Assembly (NCBI RefSeq): GCF_026624755.1
Contig: NZ_JAPMXC010000001.1
Coordinates: 2,328,365 to 2,392,364, forward strand
DNA: 64,000 nucleotides
Reading direction: 5' to 3'
Source: Robbsia betulipollinis
Lineage (GTDB): Bacteria; Pseudomonadota; Gammaproteobacteria; Burkholderiales; Burkholderiaceae
Shown here: positions 28,188 through 36,816 of the stretch, piece by piece
How positions within the stretch are numbered: position 1 is the first letter of the stretch
Layout of the letters: each line of letters starts with the position of its first letter
Position numbers and translations under genes: made by a program
The notes under the pieces: generated by a model
What the model was told of the DNA's origin: nothing
What the model saw: only the letters and a program-made list of their open reading frames with translations
The model's database searches: none

Positions 28188-28868
28188 TCAGTCGGCCGGT
28201 TGCGGCGGCGGGGCGTCGCCAGGCGGCGGGCCGTCGGGCGGGCCACCTTGCGGGCCGCCGTGCTTGTGGGGGTCGTGCTCCGGGCCGCCCGGCATCGGTC
28301 GGCCGTCATGCGGCCGATGATGCATCATCCGCTGCCACTGCTGCTTGATCTCGGTGCTCACGAGCGTCTTCTGCGGATCGCTCAGGCTGTTATAGAACGT
28401 GATCCAGTTCTGCTCGGTGTCGGCGCGCAGCGTCTGCTCGCGTGCAGCGTTCTGCGCATGCGTGGCCTGCAGGGCGCTCAAGTCGAGGATCGGCTGCTGT
28501 GCCGCGGCTTCCATCTGCTTGCGCATTTCGTCGTGATTGGCATGCATCGCCATGAAATTGTGCTGCGTGTTCATGCGCGCCTGATTCCAGGCCTGTTCCT
28601 GCGCGGGGGTCAGTTTCAGCTGATCGTGCAGCCGCTGCAGCACGTGCGCGAGCCACGGGCCGCCCGGCTGTCCCATCGGACCCGCGCCGTGCGGGCCGTG
28701 CGGGCCGTCGGGATGGCCCGGGCCGCCCCAGTGACCATGGGGGCTGCCGTGCGGCGGCGCGACGTCCGATGCGGCGGTCGCCTCCGCGGCGTTCGGCGCA
28801 GCGTGCGCGCCGAACGAGGCGGCAAGCGCCACCGCCGCGACGACCAGTGCTTTGCGGGTCTTGAACAT
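28188..28868 (-). CDS. Spy/CpxP-like periplasmic protein with His/Gly/Pro-rich ends
   Basis: 226 residues, start behind AAGGAGA. Signal peptide MFKTRKALVVAAVALAASFGAHA. The core is helical, with the LTPAQEQAW (LTxxQ) motif near residue 90 and SDPQKTLV near 170, the Spy/CpxP repeat pair that in E. coli forms a cradle-shaped chaperone or envelope-stress sensor. Unusual are the flanking low-complexity parts: GSPHGHWGGPGHPDGPHG-type before the core and HHRPHDGRPMPGGPEHDP after, which may bind metals. Divergent from the OmpR/EnvZ-type pair at 29110, which may control it. Confidence 0.8.
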   Translation of the reverse strand: MFKTRKALVVAAVALAASFGAHAAPNAAEATAASDVAPPHGSPHGHWGGPGHPDGPHGPHGAGPMGQPGGPWLAHVLQRLHDQLKLTPAQEQAWNQARMNTQHNFMAMHANHDEMRKQMEAAAQQPILDLSALQATHAQNAAREQTLRADTEQNWITFYNSLSDPQKTLVSTEIKQQWQRMMHHRPHDGRPMPGGPEHDPHKHGGPQGGPPDGPPPGDAPPPQPAD

Positions 28869-29109
28869 GCGCAATTCTCCTTGTGAACGTTGGCGACGAT
28901 GATTCGTTGTGTGAATCGCCTGGTGAATCCTTACGTCTCGTCGCTTTCGGCAAGCGTAAAAGCTTTCAGCGGGGACGGGTGTTACCGTATCGCCTTTTTG
29001 ATTACTGCGGTTTACGGCGCGGGGTCGATCCGGCGCACGGGTAATATGCAGTAACCACTTGCCCTGCGGCCCAGGGTCCTCCGCCACCAAAAACTCGTAG
29101 AATCCCGCC

Positions 29110-29832
29110 ATGGCTACCCAGATACTTATCGTCGACGACGACCCCGAACTGCGCGACCTGCTGCGCGACTATCTCAACCGTCAGGGCATCGAGGTCTCCG
29201 TGCTGCACGATGGCGGCGGACTCGAGCGCCGCCTGGAGCGCGAACGCCCCGATCTGATCGTGCTCGACCTGATGATGCCGGGCGTGGACGGCCTGACGGC
29301 GTTGCGCCAGTTGCGCGGTGCCGGGGACGACATCCCGGTGATCATGCTCACGGCGCGCGCCGACGACGTCGACCGCATCGTCGGCCTCGAACTGGGCGCC
29401 GACGACTATATCGGCAAGCCGTTCAATCCCCGCGAGCTGCTGGCGCGCATCCAGGCCGTCCTGCGCCGGCGCCGCAATGTCCCCAGCGCCGCGCCCGAGC
29501 AGCGCGCACCCTATGTGTTCGGCCGTTTCTCGCTCGATTTCCAGGCACGCACGCTGAGCCGGGAAGGCACCGTGCTGCCCCTCTCGGGGGGCGAATTCGC
29601 GCTCTTGAAGGTATTCGTCTCGCAGCCGATGCGCACGCTCGCGCGCGAGCGGCTGCTCGAGCTGCTCCACGGCCCGGAGTACGACGGCACGGACCGCGGC
29701 ATCGACGTCCAGGTCTGGCGGCTGCGCCGGATCCTCGAACACGATCCGTCGGTGCCGCGCTTCATCCAGACGGTGCGCGGTCGCGGTTACGTGTTCGTCC
29801 CGGAAGGCGATCGTGAAGCCAAGGGGACTTAA
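29110..29832 (+). CDS. OmpR-family response regulator
   Basis: 240 residues. Receiver domain with DDD near residues 9-11, phosphoacceptor Asp in LIVLDLMMPG (D53), Thr in MLTARAD and Lys in GKPFNP. Residues about 140-235 form the winged helix: LSGGEFALLKVFVSQPMRTLARERLLELL and RGIDVQVWRLRRILEHDPSVPRFIQTVRGRGYVF. The 3' end overlaps the histidine kinase gene by 20 bases. The divergent Spy-like gene is a plausible target, which would make this an envelope-stress pair, but it could also be an OmpR orthologue. Confidence 0.93.
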   Translation: MATQILIVDDDPELRDLLRDYLNRQGIEVSVLHDGGGLERRLERERPDLIVLDLMMPGVDGLTALRQLRGAGDDIPVIMLTARADDVDRIVGLELGADDYIGKPFNPRELLARIQAVLRRRRNVPSAAPEQRAPYVFGRFSLDFQARTLSREGTVLPLSGGEFALLKVFVSQPMRTLARERLLELLHGPEYDGTDRGIDVQVWRLRRILEHDPSVPRFIQTVRGRGYVFVPEGDREAKGT

Positions 29833-31180
29833 TTCGCTGTTCGGCCGGCTCGCGGCGCTGGTCATCGTCGTCCTGTTGCTGCCGCATTTCGTCTGGTATG
29901 CGCTCGTCAACGTGGAGCGCAGCGAAATGCGCAGCCACTACGCGGTCGAGGAAACGCGCTTTCTGATCGAAGCGGTGGAGCAGCACGTCGCCAGCGGGTC
30001 GACGGAGCCCCTGCCGTGGCGGCTGCGCACGGTGCCGCTCGCCGGCCCGGGTGTGCCCAGCGGCCGCACGCCGATCGTGCCCAATCTGCGCGCCTTCATC
30101 GCGGAGCTGACGGAGCGTTTGCCGGCCGGCACGCAGATCCGCATGCCGGAAGATGCCGGCAAGGCGCGCGATCCGCTCATGTGGGTGCTGCTGCCCGAGC
30201 AGCCGAACTGGATCGTGATGGCGGTGCGCCCACGGGCGCCGCCCCGTCCGGAAGGCGACCGGATGCTGATCTGGCTGATCGCGAGTTTTTCCGCGGCCGT
30301 GCTGTTCGCGTTATTCGCGGCATGGCGCCTCCAGCGTCCGATCCGCAAGCTGGCGACCGCGGCCGCGCGTTTCGGTCGCGGTCGCGACGTACCGCCCGTC
30401 GTCGAGGAAGGGCCACAGGAATTTCGGATGCTCACGCGGCGTTTCAACCAGATGGTGGCGGATATCTCTCGCAACGAAAGCGATCGCGGCATCATGCTCG
30501 CAGGCGTCGCGCACGACCTCAAGGCGCCGCTCTCGCGCCTGCGGCTGCGTGCGGAAATGGTCGACGACGAAAAGCAGCGCAACGGTTTCGTGCGCGATGT
30601 CGATTCGCTTACGCATATCGTCGACCAGTTCCTCGTGTTCGCGCACGACGGCGCCGATCAGAGCCCGCTGCAATCGGTTAATGCCCACTGCCTGCGGTAC
30701 GCGCGCAATTTCCACAGCGCCTGGCCGGAGCGCGCGCCCTTGCGCCTGGATCTGCAGGCGCGCGACGACTGCGAACTGAGCGCCGCGACGCTTGACCGCC
30801 TGCTGTCGAATCTGATCGAAAACGCCTACCAGTACGGCGCGCCGCCCGTGACGATTTCCACGGGCGCGGTGACCGAAGCGGCGTTGCCGGGCGCGCTGCC
30901 ATCTCGCGTCGCGCACGAGCGGGAGGACGGAGCGGGCCCCGTTATCACCTCCGGATGGTTCGTGGCGGTGTCGGATGAAGGCAACGGCATTCCGGAGGCG
31001 GAGCTGGGTTCGGCGAGCCGGCCCTTCGTTCGGCTGGACCCGGCGCGCGGTGGGAATGCGCACTGCGGTCTCGGGCTGGCGATCGTCGAACGGCTCGCCC
31101 AGCGCGCTGGCGGACAGTGCGTTCTGTCGAACGGGCCGGCCGGGGGGCTGCGCGTGGAATTGCGCTTCCGTGCGGGATGA
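29813..31180 (+). CDS. Membrane sensor histidine kinase (EnvZ-like)
   Basis: 455 residues. Two transmembrane helices (about residues 12-32 and 150-172) enclose a periplasmic loop of roughly 115 residues; HAMP follows at about 172-222. The H-box is GVAHDLKAPLSRLRLRAEM (His about residue 233), with the N box NLIENAYQYG, G1 DEGNGIPEAELG and G2 GLGLAIVERLAQRAGG of the ATPase domain. Order and size resemble EnvZ. Translationally coupled to the upstream regulator. An Ala/Arg-rich insert lies in the ATPase domain near residues 350-375. Confidence 0.92.
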   Translation: MKPRGLNSLFGRLAALVIVVLLLPHFVWYALVNVERSEMRSHYAVEETRFLIEAVEQHVASGSTEPLPWRLRTVPLAGPGVPSGRTPIVPNLRAFIAELTERLPAGTQIRMPEDAGKARDPLMWVLLPEQPNWIVMAVRPRAPPRPEGDRMLIWLIASFSAAVLFALFAAWRLQRPIRKLATAAARFGRGRDVPPVVEEGPQEFRMLTRRFNQMVADISRNESDRGIMLAGVAHDLKAPLSRLRLRAEMVDDEKQRNGFVRDVDSLTHIVDQFLVFAHDGADQSPLQSVNAHCLRYARNFHSAWPERAPLRLDLQARDDCELSAATLDRLLSNLIENAYQYGAPPVTISTGAVTEAALPGALPSRVAHEREDGAGPVITSGWFVAVSDEGNGIPEAELGSASRPFVRLDPARGGNAHCGLGLAIVERLAQRAGGQCVLSNGPAGGLRVELRFRAG

Positions 31181-31208
31181 GGTCCCGCCTGAATCGGAGC
31201 GTGGGGTC

Positions 31209-31475
31209 TCAGTCCGAGAACAGCGTGTTCAACGCGGTGGCGGCATCGCTGTCGACCGTGTTGTAGGTCACGCTGGAGGTTTCGAAAATGTAATGGGTCG
31301 CGTACTTGCCGATCCGCTGGATGATCTGTTCCTGAATGACCTCGGGAACCGCGTCGAGTTTCAGATACCAGGCCGTGGATGACAGGCGGGTCTGCTGCGC
31401 GCCGTATTCCGCCATGATCTGATCGCATTCATGGGCATCCTGATCGCGACACACAATCACATAGTTGCCTTTCAT
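31209..31475 (-). CDS. Small conserved hypothetical protein (88 aa)
   Basis: Begins MKGNYVIVCRDQDAHECDQIM behind AGGAGACG, a strong ribosome site, so the longer open frame up to 31784 is rejected. An alpha/beta profile with no signal peptide or membrane segment; two cysteines near residues 9 and 17. No family recognised with confidence; size and pattern suggest a small cytoplasmic protein. Convergent with the histidine kinase gene. Confidence 0.7.
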   Translation of the reverse strand: MKGNYVIVCRDQDAHECDQIMAEYGAQQTRLSSTAWYLKLDAVPEVIQEQIIQRIGKYATHYIFETSSVTYNTVDSDAATALNTLFSD

Positions 31476-31915
31476 TTTCGTCTCCTGCATCAGCATGATG
31501 GGAAGCCGATGATACCGCGTCCCGGTACCTGCCGGCGAGTGGGCGGAAGGCGGACCCGAACCACCCGGCATTGCGTACGCAATCATCGGCTGGCGGCGGA
31601 AAAACGGACGGCGGTGACGCATTTCCCCCGGAAAGCGGCCGAAACCACCGGTAAACGGTTGCGCGGGGTTGTGCGTGAAACACAGGTTGGTGTAGTGTCG
31701 GTCCGTCGCCGAACGGCGCCGCCGAACGCCGCGCCGCCGTGGCGAACGCGCGCCGCCATCGCGCACGTTCGCCACGTTCGGCAATCACGCCCACCGCTCG
31801 ACAGGACAGTCATTCGCATGTCACCGATTCGTACCTTACACGGCTTGCCTTCGCGTCCGCCACGCCTGTCTTCGGCGCGGGGTGGGGAGCGGGCCGCGCG
31901 CCGGGAGCCCTTCTG
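31476..31915. other. Gene-free stretch between divergent small protein and ABC permease
   Basis: 440 bases. Contains a short inverted, GC-rich block around 31740-31790 (GCGAACGCGCGCC ... CGCACGTTCGCC), but no T-run or clear promoter. Open frames crossing it in three frames have no ribosome site. Several GCC-rich runs explain the overlapping ORFs. Confidence 0.4.
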
Positions 31916-33754
31916 ATGCGGCAGACCCCGGAGACCCTGAGCGGTGCGAACGTCTCGGCCTGGCGCCTGCGGCCGAACCGCTGGGATTTCGTCGCTTTTC
32001 CGATGATCCTGGGCCTGCTGGCCATGGCCGCCGTGGGCTTTCATCAAACCCTCGCGCCCATGTCCACGCTGGCGGCCGAGCCGATCTCGCTCGATCCGTC
32101 GCGTCTGCCCGAATACGCGTTGCGCACCACGTTGCGCATGCTCGCCGCGATGATCGCCTCGCTGGTGTTCACGCTGGCCTATGGCACGCTGGCCGCCAAG
32201 AGCCGCCGCGCCGAGAAGATCCTGGTGCCGATCCTCGATATTCTGCAGTCGGTGCCCGTGCTCGGTTTCATCTCCTTCACCGTCACGTTCTTCCTGGCGT
32301 TGTTTCCGGGACGGGTGCTGGGCGCGGAGCTGGCGGCGATCTTCGCCATCTTCACCAGCCAGGCCTGGAACATGACGTTCAGCTTCTACCAGTCGTTGCG
32401 CACGGTACCGCGCGATCTGGACGAGGTCTCGAAGAATTTCCAGCTGACCGCCTGGCAGCGTTTCTGGAAGCTCGACGTGCCGTTCTCGATGCCGGGACTG
32501 GTCTGGAACATGATGATGAGCATGTCCGGCGGGTGGTTCTTCGTCGTGGCCTCCGAGGCCATCACGGTCGGCAACCACACATTCGCGCTGCCGGGCATCG
32601 GCGCCTATCTGGCGCAGGCGATCGACGCGCAGAATACCCGGGCGATCGGCTGGGTCATCGTCACGATGGTGGTCGTCATCCTGCTTTACGATCAATTGCT
32701 GTTCCGGCCCCTGGTGGCCTGGGCGGACAAATTCCGCATGGAAACGACGGGCAGCCAGCATCAGCCGCATTCTTGGCTGCTGGATCTGATCCGCAAGACC
32801 CGGCTGATCCATCAGTTGCTGGTCCCGGCCGGATGGGTACTCGCCACCCTGGCCCGTTTGCCGGTGAAGCTGCCGCTGCCGGCGCGGGTTACCGCGTGGC
32901 TCGGCAGCGGACGGGAAACGACTGCCGCGCTGGGCCGGGGGCTGGAGCGCGGGCTCGAACGCAGGCTGGGGCGCAGGGCGGGCCAACGGCGCCGCCTGCG
33001 TCTGTCGACGCGTGCGGTCGACCTCCTGCTCGCGGCCGTCCTGCTGGGCATGACCCTCTATTTCGGCTGGCGCGTCGTCCATTACATGTCCGCGACGGTG
33101 AGTCTGCACGATGTGCTGCACGTGTTCGGGCTGGGTCTGATCACCCTGTTGCGCGTGTCCGTGCTGATGTTGCTGGCATCGCTGGTGTGGGTGCCGGTGG
33201 GCATCCTGGTGGGCCTGCGCCCGGCGCTGGCTGAAAAGGTTCAGCCGCTCGCGCAATTCCTGGCCGCATTCCCGGCGAACCTGCTGTTTCCGGTCTTCGT
33301 CATCGTGATCGTCCGTTATCATCTGAACGCGGACATCTGGTTGTCGCCGCTGATCGTGCTGGGCACGCAGTGGTACATCCTGTTCAACGTGGTGGCGGGC
33401 GCATCGGCCTTCCCGAACGATTTCCGCGAGGTCGCCACCAACCTGCGCATCCGCGGCTGGCAGTGGTGGTTCAAGGTGATGTTGCCGGGCGTGTTTCCGT
33501 ACTACATCACGGGCGCGATCACTGCCTCGGGCGGCGCGTGGAACGCCAGCATCGTCGCCGAGGCGGTATCGTGGGGCAATTCGAAGGTGGTCGCGCATGG
33601 TCTCGGCGCCTATGTCGCCGAGACGACGGCGGCCGGTGATTATCCGCACATCATTCTCGGCATCGCCGTGATGTCCCTTTATGTCACGCTCTTCAACCGG
33701 CTGCTGTGGCGCCCGCTGTACGCCTATGCCGAGACGCGTCTTCGCTTCGACTGA
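31916..33754 (+). CDS. ABC transporter permease, two fused permease domains
   Basis: 612 residues from ATG 31916 (GGGAG upstream). Two BPD-type permease domains in one chain: the first at about residues 50-275 with EAA loop DLDEVSKNFQLTAWQRFWKLDVPFSMPGLVWN, the second at about 390-600 with FREVATNLRIRGWQWWFKVMLPGVFPYYITG. Between them is a basic, Arg/Leu-rich linker (residues 300-370). This belongs to the NitT/TauT-like superfamily (nitrate, sulfonate and similar). Four bases separate it from the ATPase gene. No periplasmic binding protein gene lies nearby, so the substrate is unknown. Confidence 0.88.
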   Translation: MRQTPETLSGANVSAWRLRPNRWDFVAFPMILGLLAMAAVGFHQTLAPMSTLAAEPISLDPSRLPEYALRTTLRMLAAMIASLVFTLAYGTLAAKSRRAEKILVPILDILQSVPVLGFISFTVTFFLALFPGRVLGAELAAIFAIFTSQAWNMTFSFYQSLRTVPRDLDEVSKNFQLTAWQRFWKLDVPFSMPGLVWNMMMSMSGGWFFVVASEAITVGNHTFALPGIGAYLAQAIDAQNTRAIGWVIVTMVVVILLYDQLLFRPLVAWADKFRMETTGSQHQPHSWLLDLIRKTRLIHQLLVPAGWVLATLARLPVKLPLPARVTAWLGSGRETTAALGRGLERGLERRLGRRAGQRRRLRLSTRAVDLLLAAVLLGMTLYFGWRVVHYMSATVSLHDVLHVFGLGLITLLRVSVLMLLASLVWVPVGILVGLRPALAEKVQPLAQFLAAFPANLLFPVFVIVIVRYHLNADIWLSPLIVLGTQWYILFNVVAGASAFPNDFREVATNLRIRGWQWWFKVMLPGVFPYYITGAITASGGAWNASIVAEAVSWGNSKVVAHGLGAYVAETTAAGDYPHIILGIAVMSLYVTLFNRLLWRPLYAYAETRLRFD

Positions 33755-33759
33755 AAACC

Positions 33760-35115
33760 ATGGCTGATTCCATTCCCACTCCGTCTCTCTCGTCCACGCC
33801 ACGTGCCGCGGTCGCGCCGGATGCGGCGCCGGCCCAGGAAATCCTGCGGGTCGAACATGTCTCGCGCGGGTTCGACAAGACGCAGGGCGAGTTGCTGGTG
33901 CTCGACGACGCCAACCTGACGCTGTCCAACGGCGAGATCGTCGGATTGCTCGGCCGCTCGGGCTCGGGCAAATCCACGCTGCTGCGCATCATCGCCGGCC
34001 TGATCAAGCCCACCAGCGGCAAGGTGACCTATCTGGGCAAGACGCTGGAAGGCCCGGCCGCCGGGGTGGCGATGGTCTTCCAGACCTTCGCGCTGTTTCC
34101 GTGGCTGACGGTGTTGCAGAACGTGGAGGCGGGGCTCGAGGCGCAGGGCGTGCCCGCACGCGCGCGGCGCGAACGCGCGCTGGCGGCCATCGACCTGATC
34201 GGCCTCGACGGCTTCGAGAACGCCTATCCGCGCGAACTCTCGGGCGGCATGCGGCAGCGCGTCGGTTTTGCGCGCGCGCTGGTGGTCGATCCCACGGTGT
34301 TGCTGATGGATGAGCCGTTCTCCGCGCTCGACGTGCTGACCGCCGAAACCCTGCGCACGGACCTGCTGGATCTGTGGACCGACAACAAGCTGGCGATCAA
34401 ATCCGTGCTGATCGTCACCCACAACATCGAGGAAGCGGTCTTCATGTGCGACCGCATCCTGCTGCTGTCGTCGAACCCGGGCAGGGTGATCGCGGAAATC
34501 AAGGTGCCGTTCAAGCATCCCCGCAACCGGCTCGATCCGGCGTTCCGGCGGCTGGTCGACGACATCTACGCGAAGATGACGACCCGCGGCGGCGCGGATG
34601 CGATGCGCAAGAACGAATTGTCGCTCGGCAGCTGGTTGCCGCATGTGTCGACGAATCTGATGGCGGGTTTGATCGAGACGCTCGCGGCGGCGCCTTATAA
34701 CGGCAAGGCGGATCTGCCCGAGATCGCGCGCAGCCTGCATCTGGAGGTCGACGATCTGTTCCCCGTCGCGGAGGTGCTGCAAAACCTGCACTTCGCCGAA
34801 CTGCGGGAAGGCGACATCCTGCTCACGTCCGCGGCCAAGGTGTTCGCCGACTACGGCACGCAGGCGCGCAAGATGCTGTTCGCCGAGCATCTGCTGCGCA
34901 ACGTGCCGCTGGCGGCGCGGATCAAGAAGGTCCTGAACGAGCGCCCCGGCCACCGGGCGCCGCGTGTGCGCTTCGAACAGGAGCTGGAGGATTTCCTGTC
35001 CGACAGCGCCGCCGAGGAAACGCTCGACGCCGTGATCAACTGGGGACGTTACGCGGAGATCTTCTCCTACAACGACCAGGCCGAGACCTTCAGTCTCGAG
35101 GATGTGGAAAGCTGA
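33760..35115 (+). CDS. ABC transporter ATPase with C-terminal AAA-associated domain
   Basis: 451 residues. Walker A GRSGSGKSTLLRIIAG, Q-loop FQTFALFPWLTVLQNV, signature LSGGMRQRVGFARAL, Walker B TVLLMDEPFSALD and His in VTHNIEEAV fit the nitrate/sulfonate family. Residues about 285-440 form an extra domain (LGSWLPHVSTNLMAGLIETLA ... LEDFLSDSAAEETLDAVINWGRYAEIFSY) known as the AAA-associated C-terminal domain of this ABC subgroup. It starts five bases after the permease stop. Together they make a transporter lacking only its binding protein. Confidence 0.9.
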   Translation: MADSIPTPSLSSTPRAAVAPDAAPAQEILRVEHVSRGFDKTQGELLVLDDANLTLSNGEIVGLLGRSGSGKSTLLRIIAGLIKPTSGKVTYLGKTLEGPAAGVAMVFQTFALFPWLTVLQNVEAGLEAQGVPARARRERALAAIDLIGLDGFENAYPRELSGGMRQRVGFARALVVDPTVLLMDEPFSALDVLTAETLRTDLLDLWTDNKLAIKSVLIVTHNIEEAVFMCDRILLLSSNPGRVIAEIKVPFKHPRNRLDPAFRRLVDDIYAKMTTRGGADAMRKNELSLGSWLPHVSTNLMAGLIETLAAAPYNGKADLPEIARSLHLEVDDLFPVAEVLQNLHFAELREGDILLTSAAKVFADYGTQARKMLFAEHLLRNVPLAARIKKVLNERPGHRAPRVRFEQELEDFLSDSAAEETLDAVINWGRYAEIFSYNDQAETFSLEDVES

Positions 35116-35130
35116 ACGGCGCGACGCGCC

Positions 35131-35203
35131 CCGGTCTGGCGCGACCCGGTCTGGCGCGACCCGGTCTGGCGCGACCCGGTCTGGCGCGACCCGGTCTGAC
35201 GCG
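35131..35203. repeat. 15-bp tandem repeat, five units
   Basis: CCGGTCTGGCGCGAC occurs four times exactly at 35131-35190, then once more with changes up to about 35203. It lies in the 104-base gap between the convergent ABC ATPase and sigma-54 activator genes. Confidence 0.95.
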
Positions 35204-35219
35204 CTTTAGTCGTTGAAGC

Positions 35220-36293
35220 TCAGGAAGCCGTACCGTCGTCGGGAGCACCGCCTTCGACTTCCGCCGCCGTTTCTTCGTAGCTGCCAAGACGGTTGTACAA
35301 GGTCTTCAGACTGACGCCGAGTGCCTTGGCCGTCTTGCGCTTGTCGCCGCCGCAGTGTTTCAGCGTCGCCAGGATGATCTGGCGCTGCGCGTCGACCAGT
35401 GGCGTGCCGACCCAGATACTCATCGCGTCGCCCTGGGTGATGGGCCGCTTGCCCCGGCTGTTCAAATGCGGATGCGGCAGCTCGACGGTTTCCTCGGCGA
35501 GGATGTACGCGCGATAGACCGCATTCTTCAATTCCCGCACATTGCCGGGCCAGGAATATCCCCGCATCGTCTCGATGGCACGTTTCGAGAAAATCTTCGT
35601 CGTGCTGTGCTGCGTATTGAGTTTGGCGAGAAAATGCTCGGCGAGAAGTTCGCGGTCGTTCTCGCGCTCGCGCAGCGGCGGCGCGCGCAGCGGGAAAACC
35701 GCGAGCCGATACATCAGATCTTCGCGCAACCCGTTTTCCTTGACCGCGGTCGCCGGGTCGCGATTCGTCGCGGCCAGGATGCGTACGTCCGACACGACTT
35801 CCTCGCTGCCCCCCACCCGGAAGAAACGGCCGGTTTCCAGCGCCCGCAGCAGTTTCACCTGGCGCACCGGCGCCATTTCCGTCACTTCGTCGAGAAAGAT
35901 CGTACCGCCCTTGGCGTGTTCGAAATAGCCGACGCGCGCCTGCGCCGCGCCGGTGAAGCTGCCGCGTTCGTGCCCGAACAGTTCCGCCTCGATCAGGTTA
36001 TCCGGGATCGCCCCGCAATTGACGGCGATGAAGGGCGCGTCGCGGCGTGCACTGAAATCGTGGATCGTGCGCGCGATCAATTCCTTGCCCGTGCCGCTTT
36101 CGCCGATGATCAGCGCGGTGGCGTCCGTCCCCGCCACGCGTTCGATTTGTTCGTACAGGGACAGCATCGCGTCGGAGCCGCCGAACAGCGCTCCATACGA
36201 TTTCAGTCCGCTGGGTTTGCTGGCGGCGCGCTTGCGCGCGGGCGGCGTTTCCCCGACAGGTGAAGCAGTACGATCGGGATCAGTCGACGACAT
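35220..36293 (-). CDS. Sigma-54-dependent transcriptional activator lacking a receiver domain
   Basis: 357 residues. The short N-terminal 40 residues carry no sensory domain. AAA+ domain about residues 34-275: Walker A GESGTGKE (64-71), sigma-54 contact loop GSFTGA (111-116, one residue off GAFTGA), Walker B GGTIFLDEVTEM, sensor AATNRDP and arginine finger region RLAVFPLRAPPLRER. The C-terminal Fis-type helix-turn-helix is ATLKHCGGDKRKTAKALGVSLKTLYNRLGSYEE. Its partner domains are missing, so activity would be set by expression or by another protein. First of two activators flanking the stress genes. The frame upstream of ATG 36293 is unsupported. Confidence 0.93.
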   Translation of the reverse strand: MSSTDPDRTASPVGETPPARKRAASKPSGLKSYGALFGGSDAMLSLYEQIERVAGTDATALIIGESGTGKELIARTIHDFSARRDAPFIAVNCGAIPDNLIEAELFGHERGSFTGAAQARVGYFEHAKGGTIFLDEVTEMAPVRQVKLLRALETGRFFRVGGSEEVVSDVRILAATNRDPATAVKENGLREDLMYRLAVFPLRAPPLRERENDRELLAEHFLAKLNTQHSTTKIFSKRAIETMRGYSWPGNVRELKNAVYRAYILAEETVELPHPHLNSRGKRPITQGDAMSIWVGTPLVDAQRQIILATLKHCGGDKRKTAKALGVSLKTLYNRLGSYEETAAEVEGGAPDDGTAS

Positions 36294-36437
36294 AAATTTT
36301 TCCGTATAGAGCCTTGAATAGCTGTTGCCTCGGCTGCTATCCGCGTTACGCCACAAGGGTGCAGGCGGCAAGCGTACCGGCATCGCGTCATGCTAACCGA
36401 TCCACGCCAGACACGACAGCGACATAAAGCGCTCCCT

Positions 36438-36526
36438 GTGGAGCATCCCTGTGGAGCATCCCTGTGGAGCATCCCTGTGGGGCATCCCTGTGGGGCATCC
36501 CTGTGGGGCATCCCTGTGGCATCCCT
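36438..36526. repeat. 13-bp tandem repeat array, seven units
   Basis: Unit GTGGAGCATCCCT three times, GTGGGGCATCCCT three times, then a shortened GTGGCATCCCT. The ordered A-to-G change suggests slippage duplication of a variant unit. It lies upstream of the sigma-54 promoter of the DUF883 operon and downstream-facing from the activator gene start. Confidence 0.95.
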
Positions 36527-36644
36527 GTGGCAGTGCGAGAATTCGGCGGCCATGCCGCTTCGGCCCTTACATCGCTTCAGTAAAAATTACGTCCATGCGG
36601 AACGCGATGTGAGCGGTAAGCTTTGCTCGCGCGGCATTTTTGCC

Positions 36645-36660
36645 TGGCACGGAAGGTGCT
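36645..36660 (+). promoter_or_regulatory. Sigma-54 promoter for the DUF883-YqjE-YqjK operon
   Basis: TGGCACGGAAGGTGCT: perfect -24 half TGGCACG, GG and GC separated by exactly ten bases, -12 half GTGCT (consensus TTGC). It lies about 155 bases before the ATG at 36817. Confidence 0.72.
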
Positions 36661-36816
36661 AATTTACTCGTGCTAAATTACTCGCTGAGACGTCCCGAAG
36701 CGTTTGCTTCTGTCACGCGATCGTCACGACCGACGCGTCGGCGCCGGAACCGGTGACGATGCCGCGGGCAGGGCGATGATTCAGGCATATGGCCAACAAA
36801 TAACGAGGAGAGGACA

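Larger units (their letters stand above)
36294..36816. other. Regulatory gene-free region with minisatellite and sigma-54 promoter
   Basis: 523 bases between the divergent sigma-54 activator and the DUF883 operon. It holds the 13-bp repeat array (36438-36526) and the -24/-12 element at 36645. An inverted pair ACATCGC / GCGATGT (about 36568 and 36605) lies just upstream of that promoter and could be an activator site. Confidence 0.55.

Noticed and set aside
31739-31915. N-terminal extension of the ABC permease from a GTG at 31739
   Set aside because: Arg/His-rich and uncharacteristic of permeases; ATG 31916 has GGGAG upstream and starts shortly before the first membrane helix.
36438-36526. 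Possible CRISPR array
   Set aside because: Direct 13-bp units with no spacers between them; a plain minisatellite.
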